DNA of 64,000 bases from CATQGW01 sp965242565 (lineage in GTDB: Bacteria > Chloroflexota > Dehalococcoidia > Bin125), in assembly GCA_965242565.1 (NCBI GenBank), contig OZ251457.1, forward strand, positions 124,001 to 188,000, read 5' to 3'. Made by a program: the position numbers and the translations under genes. The notes beneath the pieces were generated by a model. That model worked only from the letters and a program-made list of their open reading frames with translations, was not told the origin of the DNA and ran no database searches. Numbering within the stretch: the stretch's first letter is position 1; each line of letters starts with the position of its first letter. Shown one piece after another: positions 1 to 7,965 of the stretch.

Positions 1-545
1 CCCAGCTCGAGCATCAGGCTGGTCGCGGGCCGATCGATCTGCGCCGCGTGGGGCGCCGGATCGAAGTTGACGTTGACGCCGATGCCGACCAGCGCCCAGG
101 CCGGACCGTCGGCGCGCCATTCGCCCTCGATCAGAATGCCGCCGAACTTGCGCCGCCCGAGCTCGACATCGTTGGGCCACTTGATGCGCGGCGAGAGGCC
201 GGCTGTTTCTTCCACGGCCTGCGCTACTGCGACCGGCGTCACGATGCTCAACCGCTTCATCTGCTCCGCGCCGGGGCGCAGCACCAGGGTGGTGAGGATG
301 TTCCGCCCCGCCTCCGACACCCACGAGCGCCCCTTTGTGCCCCGCCCGGCCGTCTGCTCGTCGGCGACTACCACCGTCCCGTGTTCACAGCCCTGCTCGG
401 CCAGCCGACGCGCGTCGACCATCGTCGAATTGGTCACCCGCAGGTAGCGTAAGTCGCGGCCAATTGCGCGCGTGGTGAGCGCGGCGGCGACATCGTGAAC
501 GCGGAGGCGGCGCGTGGGCGGCAGCGGGGCGGGTTCGTCGGCCAT
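1..545 (-). CDS. birA: Biotin--[acetyl-CoA-carboxylase] ligase, C-terminus cut by window edge
   Basis: Attaches biotin to the biotin carboxyl carrier protein via biotinyl-AMP. Read on the minus strand from ATG at 545, the frame stays open to base 1. The biotin/ATP loop GRGTKGRSW is at residues 68-75, KWPNDV at 122-127 and the lysine segment RRKFGGIL at 131-138, followed by GIGVN near 155-159. There is no N-terminal winged helix (only about 15 residues precede the catalytic domain), so this is a group I, non-repressor ligase. About 181 codons are present; the small C-terminal SH3-like domain lies outside the window. The gene is preceded by an unusual structured leader. Family assignment is secure from these motifs. 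Confidence 0.93.
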   Translation of the reverse strand, partial: MADEPAPLPPTRRLRVHDVAAALTTRAIGRDLRYLRVTNSTMVDARRLAEQGCEHGTVVVADEQTAGRGTKGRSWVSEAGRNILTTLVLRPGAEQMKRLSIVTPVAVAQAVEETAGLSPRIKWPNDVELGRRKFGGILIEGEWRADGPAWALVGIGVNVNFDPAPHAAQIDRPATSLMLEL

Positions 546-726
546 CACGGAATCTCGCAGAACGCGAACGACCCCGAGGTGAGCGCCTCGGGGTCGTCCT
601 GCTTCTGCCCAGTCGGTCGGGCGAATGTTGCGCTTAGGAGGCGCTCACCTCCACTGCGCTTCGTTCCGGTCCGCTGGGCGAAAGTTGACTATGTCCCAAC
701 GTGCATCACCTCCTTTCCTGCCCCAC
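546..726 (-). promoter_or_regulatory. Structured 5' leader upstream of birA with alternative hairpins
   Basis: On the minus strand this segment begins just after a promoter-like site and runs to the birA start. It contains a 12-base match to the complement of the 16S 3' end (forward 705-716). It has two copies of a CAACWTTCGCCC motif (676-687 and 619-630) and a segment GGAGGTGAGCGCCTCC (637-652). The latter is the exact reverse complement, over 14 bases, of one arm of a strong hairpin at 568-597. The leader could therefore fold in two mutually exclusive ways, as expected of an attenuator. No T-box or known riboswitch consensus was recognised. A five-codon ORF (MHVGT) starts at forward 705, next to the SD-like run. 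Function is inferred only. Confidence 0.45.
568..597 (-). terminator. 12-bp perfect hairpin, possible attenuator stem
   Basis: Arms 568-579 and 586-597 (ACGACCCCGAGG and its complement) pair perfectly around a six-base loop. There is no following U-run on the minus strand, so it is either an atypical terminator or a structure controlling birA translation 22 bases downstream. One arm also pairs with 637-652. Confidence 0.45.
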
Positions 727-756
727 AGTCTAGCAGAACTCGAAAGAGGCGTGCAA
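727..756 (-). promoter_or_regulatory. Sigma70-like promoter for the birA leader
   Basis: On the minus strand TTGCAC (751-756) is separated by 18 bases from TAGACT (727-732). The expected transcription start falls just before the AAAGGAGGTGAT segment of the leader. Prediction by eye only. Confidence 0.4.
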
Positions 757-827
757 AGGGAGGTGTGTGGGAGATGTGCGGGATGTGTGCGCAACCCAGC
801 CGCGTCAGCCGTCGGCCGTCGCCCTCG

Positions 828-2174
828 TCACGTCGCGCACACCTCGCGCACCGCGTCTTCGACGATGGAGAGGATGTCGTCAACCTGCGCTTCTGTGGCG
901 ACGAGCGGCGGAGCGAGCAGGTAGGCATCCCCCCGCACCCGCGAGATCAGCCCGCGCGACTGGCAGGCCTTGAGCAGCTTCGCCCCCATCCCCGCCTCCA
1001 GCGGGAACGGCGTATCCGTCTCCGGATCCTCCAGCAGGTCGAAACCGCACATAAAGCCCAAGCCGCGCACGTTGCCCACATGCGGGTGCTCCGTGAGCCG
1101 CTGGAGACCGCTCAGCAGCTGCGCGCCGCGCGCCGCCGCGTTCTCCACCAGCCGCTCGTCCTCGAAGATCTGCAAGTTGCGCAGCCCTACCGCCGCCGCC
1201 GTTGCGTGCCCGGAGTTGGTGTAGGCGTGCATGAACTTCTGCCCGCCCTCGTCCCCCGTGATCACGTCATGCACCTTCTTCGAGAAGATCGCCGCCCCCA
1301 TCGGCACGTAGCCGCTGGTGATCGCCTTGGCGATCGACATCATGTCCGGCTGCACATCGAAATGCTCCAGCGCGAACCACTTGCCGGTCCGCCCGAAGCC
1401 GGTGATCACCTCGTCGGCGATCAGCAGGATGTCGTAGCGATCGCAGACCTCCCGCAGCCGCGGGAAATAGTCGGCCGGCGGCGGATAGACCCCGCCCGCG
1501 CCCTGCACCGGCTCCGCGATCACCGCCGCGACGGTGTCGGGTCCCTCTCGTTCGATCGTCGCCACGATGTTGTCGATCTGCACGTTCCCCGCGTCGATTC
1601 GCCCGCCGCCCGAGGGCGACGCGTCGGGCGTGTCGGCGTTGATGATGTTCGACACCTTCGGCCCGAAGTTGCCGTGGAAGACTTTCATCCCCGTCGCCGC
1701 CGTCGTGGCGATCGTGTTGCCGTGGTAGGCCTCGACGCGCGAGATGATCTTGTGCTTCTCCGGCTTTCCCAGCCGGCTCCAGTAGAACCGCGCCGCCTTG
1801 AAGTTGGTCTCGTTCGATTCCGAGCCGGAGTTGGTGAAATAGAGGGCCTGCATGTTCGGGTAGGCCAGCCCGACCACCTTCTTGGCCAGCCGAATCGCCG
1901 GCTCGTTGCTGTAGCCCTCGTAGGAGTTGTTGAACGCCAGCGTCGACATCTGCTGCGCCGCGGCTTCGCCCAGTTCCGCCCGCCCGTGTCCCACCGCCAC
2001 GTTCCAGAGCGCCGCCAGACCGTCGATGTAGCGCGTCCCGTCGGCCCCGAACACGTAAATCCCCTCGCCGCGCTCAATCAGCACCGGCGCTTGGTGCCCC
2101 GACGGGTGAAACAGCGGATGCACCCAGTGGTTGAGGTCGTCCTCCACGAGAGAGCCGTACTGCGCGTCGTCCAT
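828..2174 (-). CDS. Class III PLP-dependent aminotransferase (omega-aminotransferase type)
   Basis: 448 residues, full length for the family. It moves an amino group between an omega-amino or similar donor and a keto acid, using PLP. Visible motifs: NSGSESNETNFKAAR (cofactor phosphate region), EAYHGNT, AEPVQGAGG, DEVITGFGRTG (the Asp that contacts the PLP ring nitrogen, near residue 254) and SIAKAITSGYVPMGA, whose Lys near 282 should form the Schiff base. The C-terminal RVRGDAYLLAPPLV fits the small domain. Substrate cannot be fixed from sequence; relatives act on beta-alanine, taurine/pyruvate, putrescine or adenosylmethionine. The start is the first ATG, with GGAGG a few bases upstream. It stands alone, about 280 bp upstream of the birA leader on the same strand. 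Confidence 0.9.
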   Translation of the reverse strand: MDDAQYGSLVEDDLNHWVHPLFHPSGHQAPVLIERGEGIYVFGADGTRYIDGLAALWNVAVGHGRAELGEAAAQQMSTLAFNNSYEGYSNEPAIRLAKKVVGLAYPNMQALYFTNSGSESNETNFKAARFYWSRLGKPEKHKIISRVEAYHGNTIATTAATGMKVFHGNFGPKVSNIINADTPDASPSGGGRIDAGNVQIDNIVATIEREGPDTVAAVIAEPVQGAGGVYPPPADYFPRLREVCDRYDILLIADEVITGFGRTGKWFALEHFDVQPDMMSIAKAITSGYVPMGAAIFSKKVHDVITGDEGGQKFMHAYTNSGHATAAAVGLRNLQIFEDERLVENAAARGAQLLSGLQRLTEHPHVGNVRGLGFMCGFDLLEDPETDTPFPLEAGMGAKLLKACQSRGLISRVRGDAYLLAPPLVATEAQVDDILSIVEDAVREVCAT

Positions 2175-2292
2175 GCTGACCTCCTCCGGCCGCGGCGTTG
2201 CCTCATCCTATTGCCTGCGCCGCTACTGCGGAATGCGCAGCGGAGGTCGGGGTGTGTTCGCACAAGTCGGTCTGCCAAAGTTGGTCGGGGTT

Positions 2293-2390
2293 GGTCAGGT
2301 TTGTTCGGGTTTGTTCGGGGTGGGTCGGGGGCTGTGGCCTATCTGGTCGAGGGCGATTGTGTGTGGTCAGGTTTGTTCGGGTTTGTTCGG
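2293..2390. repeat. 26-bp direct repeat of TTTGTTCGGG units
   Basis: The 26-base sequence made of GGTCA followed by two TTTGTTCGG units occurs identically at 2293-2318 and 2365-2390, 72 bp apart, within wider TTGGTCGGGG runs. A related G/T tract lies at 37223-37279. Confidence 0.75.
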
Positions 2391-2534
2391 AGTTGGTCGG
2401 GGTGTGTCCCTGGGTGGCGGTGGGCATTTGCAGTTCCCTTGTTCTGTTGCGGAGGAGCGACGGTATCACGGTGTGGGGTGGAATGGGGCGTGGCGCGATC
2501 ACTGTCGACTCCTCCGCTGCCGCCGTCATCTCTG

Positions 2535-2688
2535 CCGTCGCCCCAGACTTGATCTGGGGCCCAAACCCAATCCTCTTCGCAGCGTTGAGGTTTCGAGCCG
2601 CCCGCGAACGAGCGTTGGCAGGACCGCTCGGGACTTCGCGCCGTAAGCAACGTTGGGCTTAGGCCCCAGATCAAGTCTGGGGCGACGG
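2535..2688. repeat. Family A palindromic element, copy 1
   Basis: About 154 bp. It opens with CCGTCGCCCCAGACTTGATC and closes with the inverted form ending CTGGGGCGACGG. Copies occur at 44174, 48523, 48811 (half) and 63783. It encodes no transposase, so it is a REP/MITE-like element. Confidence 0.85.
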
Positions 2689-2784
2689 AAAAGGGGCGAA
2701 AACGACGGAAGGGGGGCGGGAATGACGGGAAAGGGGAGGAATGACGGGAGATGGTGGCGGGAACGGCGGAAGTGTGGACAGGAC

Positions 2785-4317
2785 CTAGTCGGCGAGGCGC
2801 GCGAGCTCCTCGCGGGCTACGGCGCGGTCGTCCCAGGGTTCGGTGCGGTCGGTGAAGATCAGCGTCGGTTCCACGCCTTTACCTGCGATCAGCACCAGAT
2901 CGCCCGCTTGCGCTTCCGCGAGCGCTGCGCGGATTGCGGCGCGGCGATCGGGCTCTTCGGTCAGCCGCTCGACTGCTCCTGCGCTGCGCATTGCGGCGGC
3001 GATGTCGGCGACGATTCGGGCGGGGTCTTCGGAGCGCGGGTTTTCGCTGGTGATCCAGGAATGATCGGCCAGCTCGGCGGCGACTGCGCCCATCGTTGAG
3101 CGGCGCGCCGGATCGCGCTCGCCGGCGACGCCGAAGACCAGCAGCAGGCGGCCTTCCACGCGCGGGCGCAGGGCTTCGAGCGCGGCGCGCAGAGCGGGGC
3201 CGGTCGCGGCGGCGTCGACGATTACGGTGAAGGGCTGGTCGCTCTCGATCGCCTCCATTCGCCCGGGTACGGGACGCGCTTCGGCGAAGCCGCGTTGGAG
3301 GGCGACCGGCCCCGCGCCCAGCCCCCAGGCGACGCCGACGGCGAGCGCGGCGTTGCCGAGGTTGTACGCGCCGGGCAGGCGCAGCCGCGCGGCGAGCGCG
3401 CCGGACGGCGTGACGACGCGCAGCTGCGCGCCGGTCGCATCCTGCGAGAGCGGCTGCGCGGTCACGGCCGCGTCGGCGGGCGTTTGGCCGTCGCTGGCCA
3501 GAATGGTGCGCCGCGAGTGCGCATTGGCAATCGTTTCGCGCAGCGGATCCTCGGCCCGCACGACCGCGAACCGCTCGCGCCCGGCCGACGACTCGGCGCT
3601 GAGCGCTTTGAAGAGCGAGAGTTTGGCGGCGAGATAACGCTCGCGCGTCTCGTGGAAGTCGAGGTGATCGTCGGACAGCCCGGTGAAGACGCCGACATCG
3701 AAATCGCAGCCGCGCACACGCTGTAGCTCGAGCGCGTGCGAGCTGGTCTCGATCACCGCGTGCGTTTGTCCTGCGGCGACCAGCTCCGCGAGCAGCGGCT
3801 GGATGATGTCGGCTTCCGGCGTCGTCTCGCCCGTTTCGTTGGCGCGGGCTTGCCCGGCCACGTTGAATTCCACGCCGTTGATCAGGCCGCAGTCATGGCC
3901 TGCGGCGTTGAGCAGCGCGTGGGTGAGGTAGGTCGTGGTGGTCTTGCCATCGGTGCCGGTGACGCCGATCACGGTGAGCTTGCGCGCGGGGAAGTCGTGC
4001 CGGGCAGCTGCGAGATCGGCGAGCGCGATCCTGGAGTCTTCCACCTCGATCACGGCGGCATCGGCATCGGCCAGCACGTTTTCCCAGACCTGGCGGCGGT
4101 CCGCCTGCACGACTACTGCGGACGCGCCGGCTGCGATCGCATGCGCCAGGTAGCTGTGGCCGTCGACGTTGAAGCCGGGCACGGCGACGAAGCAATCGCC
4201 TACGGCGATTGCGCGGGAGTCCTGTCGGACGGCGGTGACTGCGGCGGCGGTCGGATCGCCGGCGACGACGCGATGAGGGGTGTGCGCGAGCAGTTGGGCG
4301 AGTGGCGGGTTGGTCAT
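2785..4317 (-). CDS. murE: MurE-like Mur ligase with altered C-terminal motifs
   Basis: 510 residues, normal MurE length. The family adds the third residue (usually meso-diaminopimelate or Lys) to UDP-MurNAc-L-Ala-D-Glu in the cytoplasm. The N-terminal and ATPase domains look intact: GTDGKTTTT (121-129), TTPEAD (165-170), ETSSHALELQRV (190-201), DDHLDFH (216-222) and the carbamyl-lysine segment AAKLSLF (230-236). The C-terminal motifs differ. The usual DYAHTP is DAAATG (368-373), DNPR is ENPR (425-428) and GKGHE is GKGVE (479-483). The third-residue specificity and even the activity are therefore uncertain. It lies 40 bp downstream of rnpB, with no other mur genes in the window. Fold confidence is high; conventional MurE activity is less certain. 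Confidence 0.85.
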   Translation of the reverse strand: MTNPPLAQLLAHTPHRVVAGDPTAAAVTAVRQDSRAIAVGDCFVAVPGFNVDGHSYLAHAIAAGASAVVVQADRRQVWENVLADADAAVIEVEDSRIALADLAAARHDFPARKLTVIGVTGTDGKTTTTYLTHALLNAAGHDCGLINGVEFNVAGQARANETGETTPEADIIQPLLAELVAAGQTHAVIETSSHALELQRVRGCDFDVGVFTGLSDDHLDFHETRERYLAAKLSLFKALSAESSAGRERFAVVRAEDPLRETIANAHSRRTILASDGQTPADAAVTAQPLSQDATGAQLRVVTPSGALAARLRLPGAYNLGNAALAVGVAWGLGAGPVALQRGFAEARPVPGRMEAIESDQPFTVIVDAAATGPALRAALEALRPRVEGRLLLVFGVAGERDPARRSTMGAVAAELADHSWITSENPRSEDPARIVADIAAAMRSAGAVERLTEEPDRRAAIRAALAEAQAGDLVLIAGKGVEPTLIFTDRTEPWDDRAVAREELARLAD

Positions 4318-4356
4318 CGGCGCTCCAGATGTAGGCAGCGGCTGTGGGGAGGAGGC

Positions 4357-4752
4357 GTGCGCCAGGCCGCCTGTAAGCCGGGTTCTGTCTCCGCCCGCGG
4401 GCGGCGGCGGCCATCCATCTGACGCAGCGGTTGCCCGCCGCGTTCAAGCGACCTACCCGGAGGCGGCGCGGGACGCGCCTGCGATGCGCCGAAGCGCGCC
4501 GCGGCCCCTCTATTTGGTCTTGCTCCGGGCGGGGCTTGCCCAGCCGGCCGGTCACCCGACCGCTGGTGCGCTCTTACCGCACCATTTCACCCTTACCGCA
4601 CGGGCCGAGGCCGGCGCGGCGGTATGTTTCTGTGGCGCTATCCGTCAGGTCGCCCTGCCTGGGAGTTACCCAGCGCCCTGTCCCGTGGAGCCCGGACTTT
4701 CCTCGAGGCGCGTGGTGGAGGCGCCCCGCGGCCGCCCGGCGGCCTGGCTGCG
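4357..4752 (-). ncRNA. rnpB: RNase P RNA, bacterial A type
   Basis: The catalytic RNA that removes 5' leaders from pre-tRNAs. On the minus strand the conserved segment GAGGAAAGTCCGGGCTCC leads into ACGGGACAGGGCGCTGGGTA and then AGGTAAGGGTGAAA-like sequence. Near the 3' end is GACAGAACCCGGCTTACAG. The P1 helix pairs GCCAGGCCGCC (4738-4748) with GGCGGCCTGGC (4361-4371), which fixes both ends to within a few bases. The length of about 395 nt suits A-type RNA. It sits between the RCC1-repeat gene and murE on the same strand. A long plus-strand ORF covering it is spurious. Confidence 0.95.
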
Positions 4753-4834
4753 CCAGTCTACTCCCCCGCCTCGATCCCTGAGCTCCGCCGCCACCGGTCA
4801 TTTGCCGTACTTGCCGGGAATTCGTGAACGCAGG

Positions 4835-5893
4835 CTAGCCACATCCACGGCTGCGGCGTCGCGCCAACGCCGCCAACGTCAGCACTACCGCCGAGACGCC
4901 CAGCGAGACCAGCGCGATTGTTCCGACCGGCAAAGCGCCGCCGCGATTGAGCAGGCCGCCGGCGCCGGTGCTCGGGAGGCCGCCGACGCGCAGCCAGGCG
5001 GGGACATCGGCCGCGCCGTTGTAGATCATCCAGCAGGAGATCGTTCCAGCTTCGCTGAGAGCGCAGGCGTGATGCGCTCCGGAGCTGATCTGGATATGCT
5101 TACCCGCGGGCGGTTGCGCCTGGCCGTCGGACGTGTAGCCCCAGCATTCGATGTCGCCGCTCTCGCGCAGCCCACAAGTGTGGCTCTCGCCCGCGCTGAC
5201 GGCGCTGAACGACCCGCCCGGCGCGTCCGTCTGGCCAAGGTCGTTGTAGCCCCAGCACTCGATCGCGCCGCTCGGGCGCAGCCCGCAGGTGTGGCTCTCG
5301 CCCGCGCTGACGGCGCTGAACGACCCGCCCGGCGCGTCCGTCTGGCCAAGGTCGTTGTAGCCCCAGCACTCGATCGCGCCGCTCGGGCGCAGCCCGCAGG
5401 TGTGGTCGATGCCCGCGCTGGCCGCGCTAAATGCTCCGTCCGGCGCGTCCGCCTGGCCCGCCCAGTTGTCTCCCCAGCACTCGATCGCGCCGCTCGGGCG
5501 CAGCCCGCAGGTGTGGTACCAGCCCGCGCTGACGGCGCTGAACGACCCGCTCGGCGCGGCCGTTTGGCCCGAACTGTTGTCTCCCCAACACTCGATCGCG
5601 CCGCTCGGACGCAGCCCGCAGGTGTGGCTATGGCCCGCGCTGACGGCGCTGAAGCTCCCGTCCGGGGTGTTCGCCTGGCCGTAGCCGTTGTGTCCCCAGC
5701 ACTCGATCTTGCCCGAGTCCAGCAGCGCGCAGGCGTGCCCGCCACCCACAGTGATCGCGACCGCCCATCCCCTGTCCTGCGCCCCCGCGTCGTCCCAACC
5801 GACGCCGAGCGCGGCGACGACGATCAGCAGCAGCGCAATGAGCGCGACGGATGCGAACGCGGTTCGATGGGGGCACACGAGCGGCAGCGGCAT
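4835..5893 (-). CDS. Secreted RCC1-repeat beta-propeller protein with LPSTG tail
   Basis: 352 residues from ATG 5893, chosen because it places the signal peptide (hydrophobic ALIALLLIVVAALGVG, cut near AGA/QDR) at the N-terminus; an upstream in-frame start at 5971 is possible. The body is a series of about 37-residue repeats of the form SAVSAGxxHTCGLRPSGAIECWG. This is RCC1/alpha-tubulin-suppressor type and predicts a disulfide-rich propeller outside the cell. The C-terminus has LPSTG, a linker, the hydrophobic run VGTIALVSLGVSAVVLTLAALA and RRRSR, the layout of a sortase cell-wall sorting signal. No sortase gene is in the window. The partner or ligand is unknown. Two repeat units are identical at DNA level. 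Confidence 0.8.
   Translation of the reverse strand: MPLPLVCPHRTAFASVALIALLLIVVAALGVGWDDAGAQDRGWAVAITVGGGHACALLDSGKIECWGHNGYGQANTPDGSFSAVSAGHSHTCGLRPSGAIECWGDNSSGQTAAPSGSFSAVSAGWYHTCGLRPSGAIECWGDNWAGQADAPDGAFSAASAGIDHTCGLRPSGAIECWGYNDLGQTDAPGGSFSAVSAGESHTCGLRPSGAIECWGYNDLGQTDAPGGSFSAVSAGESHTCGLRESGDIECWGYTSDGQAQPPAGKHIQISSGAHHACALSEAGTISCWMIYNGAADVPAWLRVGGLPSTGAGGLLNRGGALPVGTIALVSLGVSAVVLTLAALARRRSRGCG
5178..5399 (-). repeat. 111-bp perfect tandem duplication inside RCC1-repeat gene
   Basis: Bases 5178-5288 and 5289-5399 appear identical, each encoding one 37-residue RCC1 unit. Neighbouring units are clearly diverged, so this is a recent in-frame expansion. Confidence 0.85.
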
Positions 5894-6123
5894 GGGCTGA
5901 TCTCGCTCTCTGGGGCCGCGACCGCGGGCAACGGTGCAAGGCAAGCTATGGCCGCCCCGTGGGCATGTCAATCGGGTGGGGCGTGTTCGCGCAAGTCCGC
6001 GCGCCGTTGGCGCGCATGCTGTTTTCTTCGTTCCCGAGTGCGCGGGGCTTGCCCCCGGCTCGAACGGGGGGCTGCTCCGCTCGGGGCCGATTCCCGCTCG
6101 GGGGTGGGAATGACGGAAGGGCG
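5894..6123. other. Intergenic region with a family B palindrome
   Basis: No gene was seen. The palindrome GATTCCCGCTCGGGGGTGGG...GACGG lies at 6089-6116, preceded by a decayed GCCCCCGGCTCGAACGGGGG palindrome (6051-6073) related to the inverted repeat at the right end of the window. Confidence 0.6.
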
Positions 6124-6534
6124 CTAGGTGCGGTTGTCGAGGGCGGCGTTGGCGAGGGCGTCGGCTTCGGCGTTTTGGGCGCGGGGGATGTGGCGGATTG
6201 AGAATGCGGGGATGCGTTCGCTGAGGGCTTTGAGCTCGGCGTGGAGCGGTTTCAGGGCGGCGTTTTTGACCCTGTAGCGGCCCTGGATCTGGCGCACGAT
6301 CAGCTCGCTGTCGAGGCGCAGCTCCAGGTCCGATGCGCTGTGTCGCAGGGCGGCTTCGAGCGCGGCGATTGCGCCGCGGTATTCGGCGACGTTGTTGGTG
6401 GTGCGTCCGATTGCTTCGCCGGCGGCTTCGAGCTCGCTGCCGGCTGCGTCGGTGAGGAGGTAGCCGTAGGCGGCGGGTCCGGGGTTGCCACGGGAGGCGC
6501 CGTCGGCGTAGGCGATCAGCTGCACGATGCTCAC
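6124..6534 (-). CDS. rnhA: Ribonuclease HI family protein
   Basis: 136 residues. It cleaves the RNA strand of RNA-DNA hybrids (R-loops, Okazaki primers) in the cytoplasm. The acidic residues of the DEDD site are visible: D in YADGASRGNPGP (residues 9-20), E in NNVAEYRGAIAALEAAL, D in LRLDSELIV, and D in NAEADALANAAL. It lacks the basic handle region of the E. coli enzyme, like the short archaeal/YpdQ-type enzymes. It is the third gene of a cluster after the zinc-ribbon coiled-coil protein and the recombinase-like protein; RNase H next to that zinc-ribbon family is a recurring arrangement. The start codon is ATG 6534. Confidence 0.92.
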   Translation of the reverse strand: MSIVQLIAYADGASRGNPGPAAYGYLLTDAAGSELEAAGEAIGRTTNNVAEYRGAIAALEAALRHSASDLELRLDSELIVRQIQGRYRVKNAALKPLHAELKALSERIPAFSIRHIPRAQNAEADALANAALDNRT

Positions 6535-6544
6535 CCTCTCAGGC

Positions 6545-7963
6545 TCACGCTCTCAGGATTGTTTGGATGCCGTCGTCGTGGACGATCACGCGCTCCACGA
6601 GGTCGGCGAGCAGGGCGCGTTGGGCCTCGAAGCTGAGCGCGTCCCAGCCCTCGCGCACTTGCTGGAGCAGTTGGTCGCGGCGGCGGCGGCGCTGGGCGTC
6701 GGTGGTGTGAGCGGCCAGGCGCGCGCGCAGGCGTTCGGCATCGGCTTCGGCGCGTTCGTATTCGCCGACGATCTGTGCCGACTCCTCGCGCAGGCTTTGC
6801 ATCGAGCCGCCGCCGACGCTGGCCGTGTCGAGCGCCTGGCCGAGCCGGCGATCGAGCGCACGCAGCCGCGACTGGGCTTTGGAGAGCGCCGAGGTCGCCT
6901 CGGCGACGACCGCGTTGGCGTCGCCGGCGATGGCCAGCGCCGGCAGGGGATCGCTGCCGCGCTCGCCGCGCAGGTGGGCGAGCACCTCTTCCTCCAGCTC
7001 GTCGGCGCGGCGGGTGTGGTATTCGCCGACCGACTGATTGGTGCGCGCGCCGCTCTGGTAGTAGCGGTAGATGCCGCTGGCCGTCTCGCCGTCGGCGCGG
7101 TTCCAGCGCTGGCGGCGGGTGACGCCGATCATCCGCGCGCCGCTCTCGCCGCACCAGACCAGGCCGGAGAGCAGGAAGCGCCCGCCCTGCGAGGCTCCGG
7201 GGGCGGTGCGCCGCGCCGCCATCTTCTGCTGCACGGCGTTGAACTGCGCCGGCGCAATCAGCGCTTCGTGGTTGTTCGGCACGCTCACTCCGAAGCGCTG
7301 ATAGGTGCCCACATAGACGCGGTTGCGGAGCAGGTCGCGGATCGTGACCATGCTCCAGTTGCCGCCCCGTCGGGTGCGGTAGCCCTCCGCGTTCAGCCGC
7401 TGGGCGATCCGTCGAATCCCCAGCTCCTCGTCGAGGTACATCCGCGCGATGTAGCGCACCACATCGGCTTCGTCGTCGACCGGCTCAAAGCGGCCGTCGG
7501 GGCCCACGCCGTAGCCGTAGGGCGGGCGGCCCATCGCCTGTCCGCGCACGGCGCGGCGGCGCATGGCGTCGCGCACCTGGCGTCCGCGCTCGCGCGGTTG
7601 GCGTTGCTCCCAGAGTTCGAGCGTGGCCGCTTCATCGAGCGGGCCGTCGGCGAGCGAGCGCACCTGCGCGCCGCGCGCGCGCAGCTGCATGACGGCGCGG
7701 GCGCACTGAGTGGCGTCGGCGCCGAGTCGTTCAAAGGCCGAGACCGCGACCACGATGAAGCCGGCCGGCTGGTCGGAGAGATGCGCGAGCAGCTGGGCGA
7801 ACCCCTGGCGCTGCGCGTCGCACGAGGCGTCGAGAAAGGTGGCGGTGGGTTCGTAGCCGTGTTCGCTACAGAACTCGATGAATGCTGCGTTCTGTTCGGC
7901 CAGCGTAGGCGCTGCCTCGCCGGTGTCGTCGCCGCACCGACTGAGGTAGCCGATCGCTCGCAC
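6545..7963 (-). CDS. Large serine recombinase-like protein with degraded catalytic site
   Basis: About 472 residues from GTG 7963 (just past the upstream stop); ATG 7987 is an in-frame alternative. It has the order of a large serine recombinase. The resolvase-like N-domain is followed by the recombinase domain (GRPPYGYGVGPDG, RIAQRLNAEGYRTRRGGNWS, TIRDLLRNRVYVGTYQRFG). A zinc-ribbon-like region (LVWCGESGARM, few Cys) and a C-terminal coiled coil follow. The catalytic YxRxS at the N-terminus reads YLSRC, and the usual DRLxR reads ERLGA. The nucleophilic serine and several essential arginines therefore appear lost. It sits in a housekeeping cluster between the zinc-ribbon protein and rnhA with no att-like repeats. 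This suggests a domesticated DNA-binding protein rather than an active integrase. Confidence 0.8.
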   Translation of the reverse strand: MRAIGYLSRCGDDTGEAAPTLAEQNAAFIEFCSEHGYEPTATFLDASCDAQRQGFAQLLAHLSDQPAGFIVVAVSAFERLGADATQCARAVMQLRARGAQVRSLADGPLDEAATLELWEQRQPRERGRQVRDAMRRRAVRGQAMGRPPYGYGVGPDGRFEPVDDEADVVRYIARMYLDEELGIRRIAQRLNAEGYRTRRGGNWSMVTIRDLLRNRVYVGTYQRFGVSVPNNHEALIAPAQFNAVQQKMAARRTAPGASQGGRFLLSGLVWCGESGARMIGVTRRQRWNRADGETASGIYRYYQSGARTNQSVGEYHTRRADELEEEVLAHLRGERGSDPLPALAIAGDANAVVAEATSALSKAQSRLRALDRRLGQALDTASVGGGSMQSLREESAQIVGEYERAEADAERLRARLAAHTTDAQRRRRRDQLLQQVREGWDALSFEAQRALLADLVERVIVHDDGIQTILRA

Positions 7964-7965
7964 GC

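Larger units (their letters stand above)
2175..2784. other. Repeat-filled intergenic region
   Basis: There is no convincing gene here. It holds G/T-rich tandem motifs (2275-2410), one complete family A palindromic element (2535-2688), and a decayed run of GGGAATGACGGGA-like units (2690-2775). Apparent ORFs on both strands are low-complexity. Confidence 0.7.

Noticed and set aside
546..756. T-box riboswitch
   Set aside because: No T-box bulge sequence or specifier loop recognised, and the downstream gene is not amino acid related.
2203..2529. 108-codon minus-strand ORF over G/T repeats
   Set aside because: Low-complexity Thr/Pro-rich translation of direct repeats, no SD or conserved feature.
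495..2552. 685-codon plus-strand ORF
   Set aside because: Antisense to birA leader and a well-conserved aminotransferase; Arg/Pro/His-rich composition typical of shadow frames.
2535..2688. Insertion sequence
   Set aside because: Only about 150 bp with no transposase frame; treated as a REP/MITE-like repeat.
4280..6127. 615-codon plus-strand ORF
   Set aside because: Covers RNase P RNA and the RCC1-repeat gene on the other strand; no domain, repetitive Ala/Arg.
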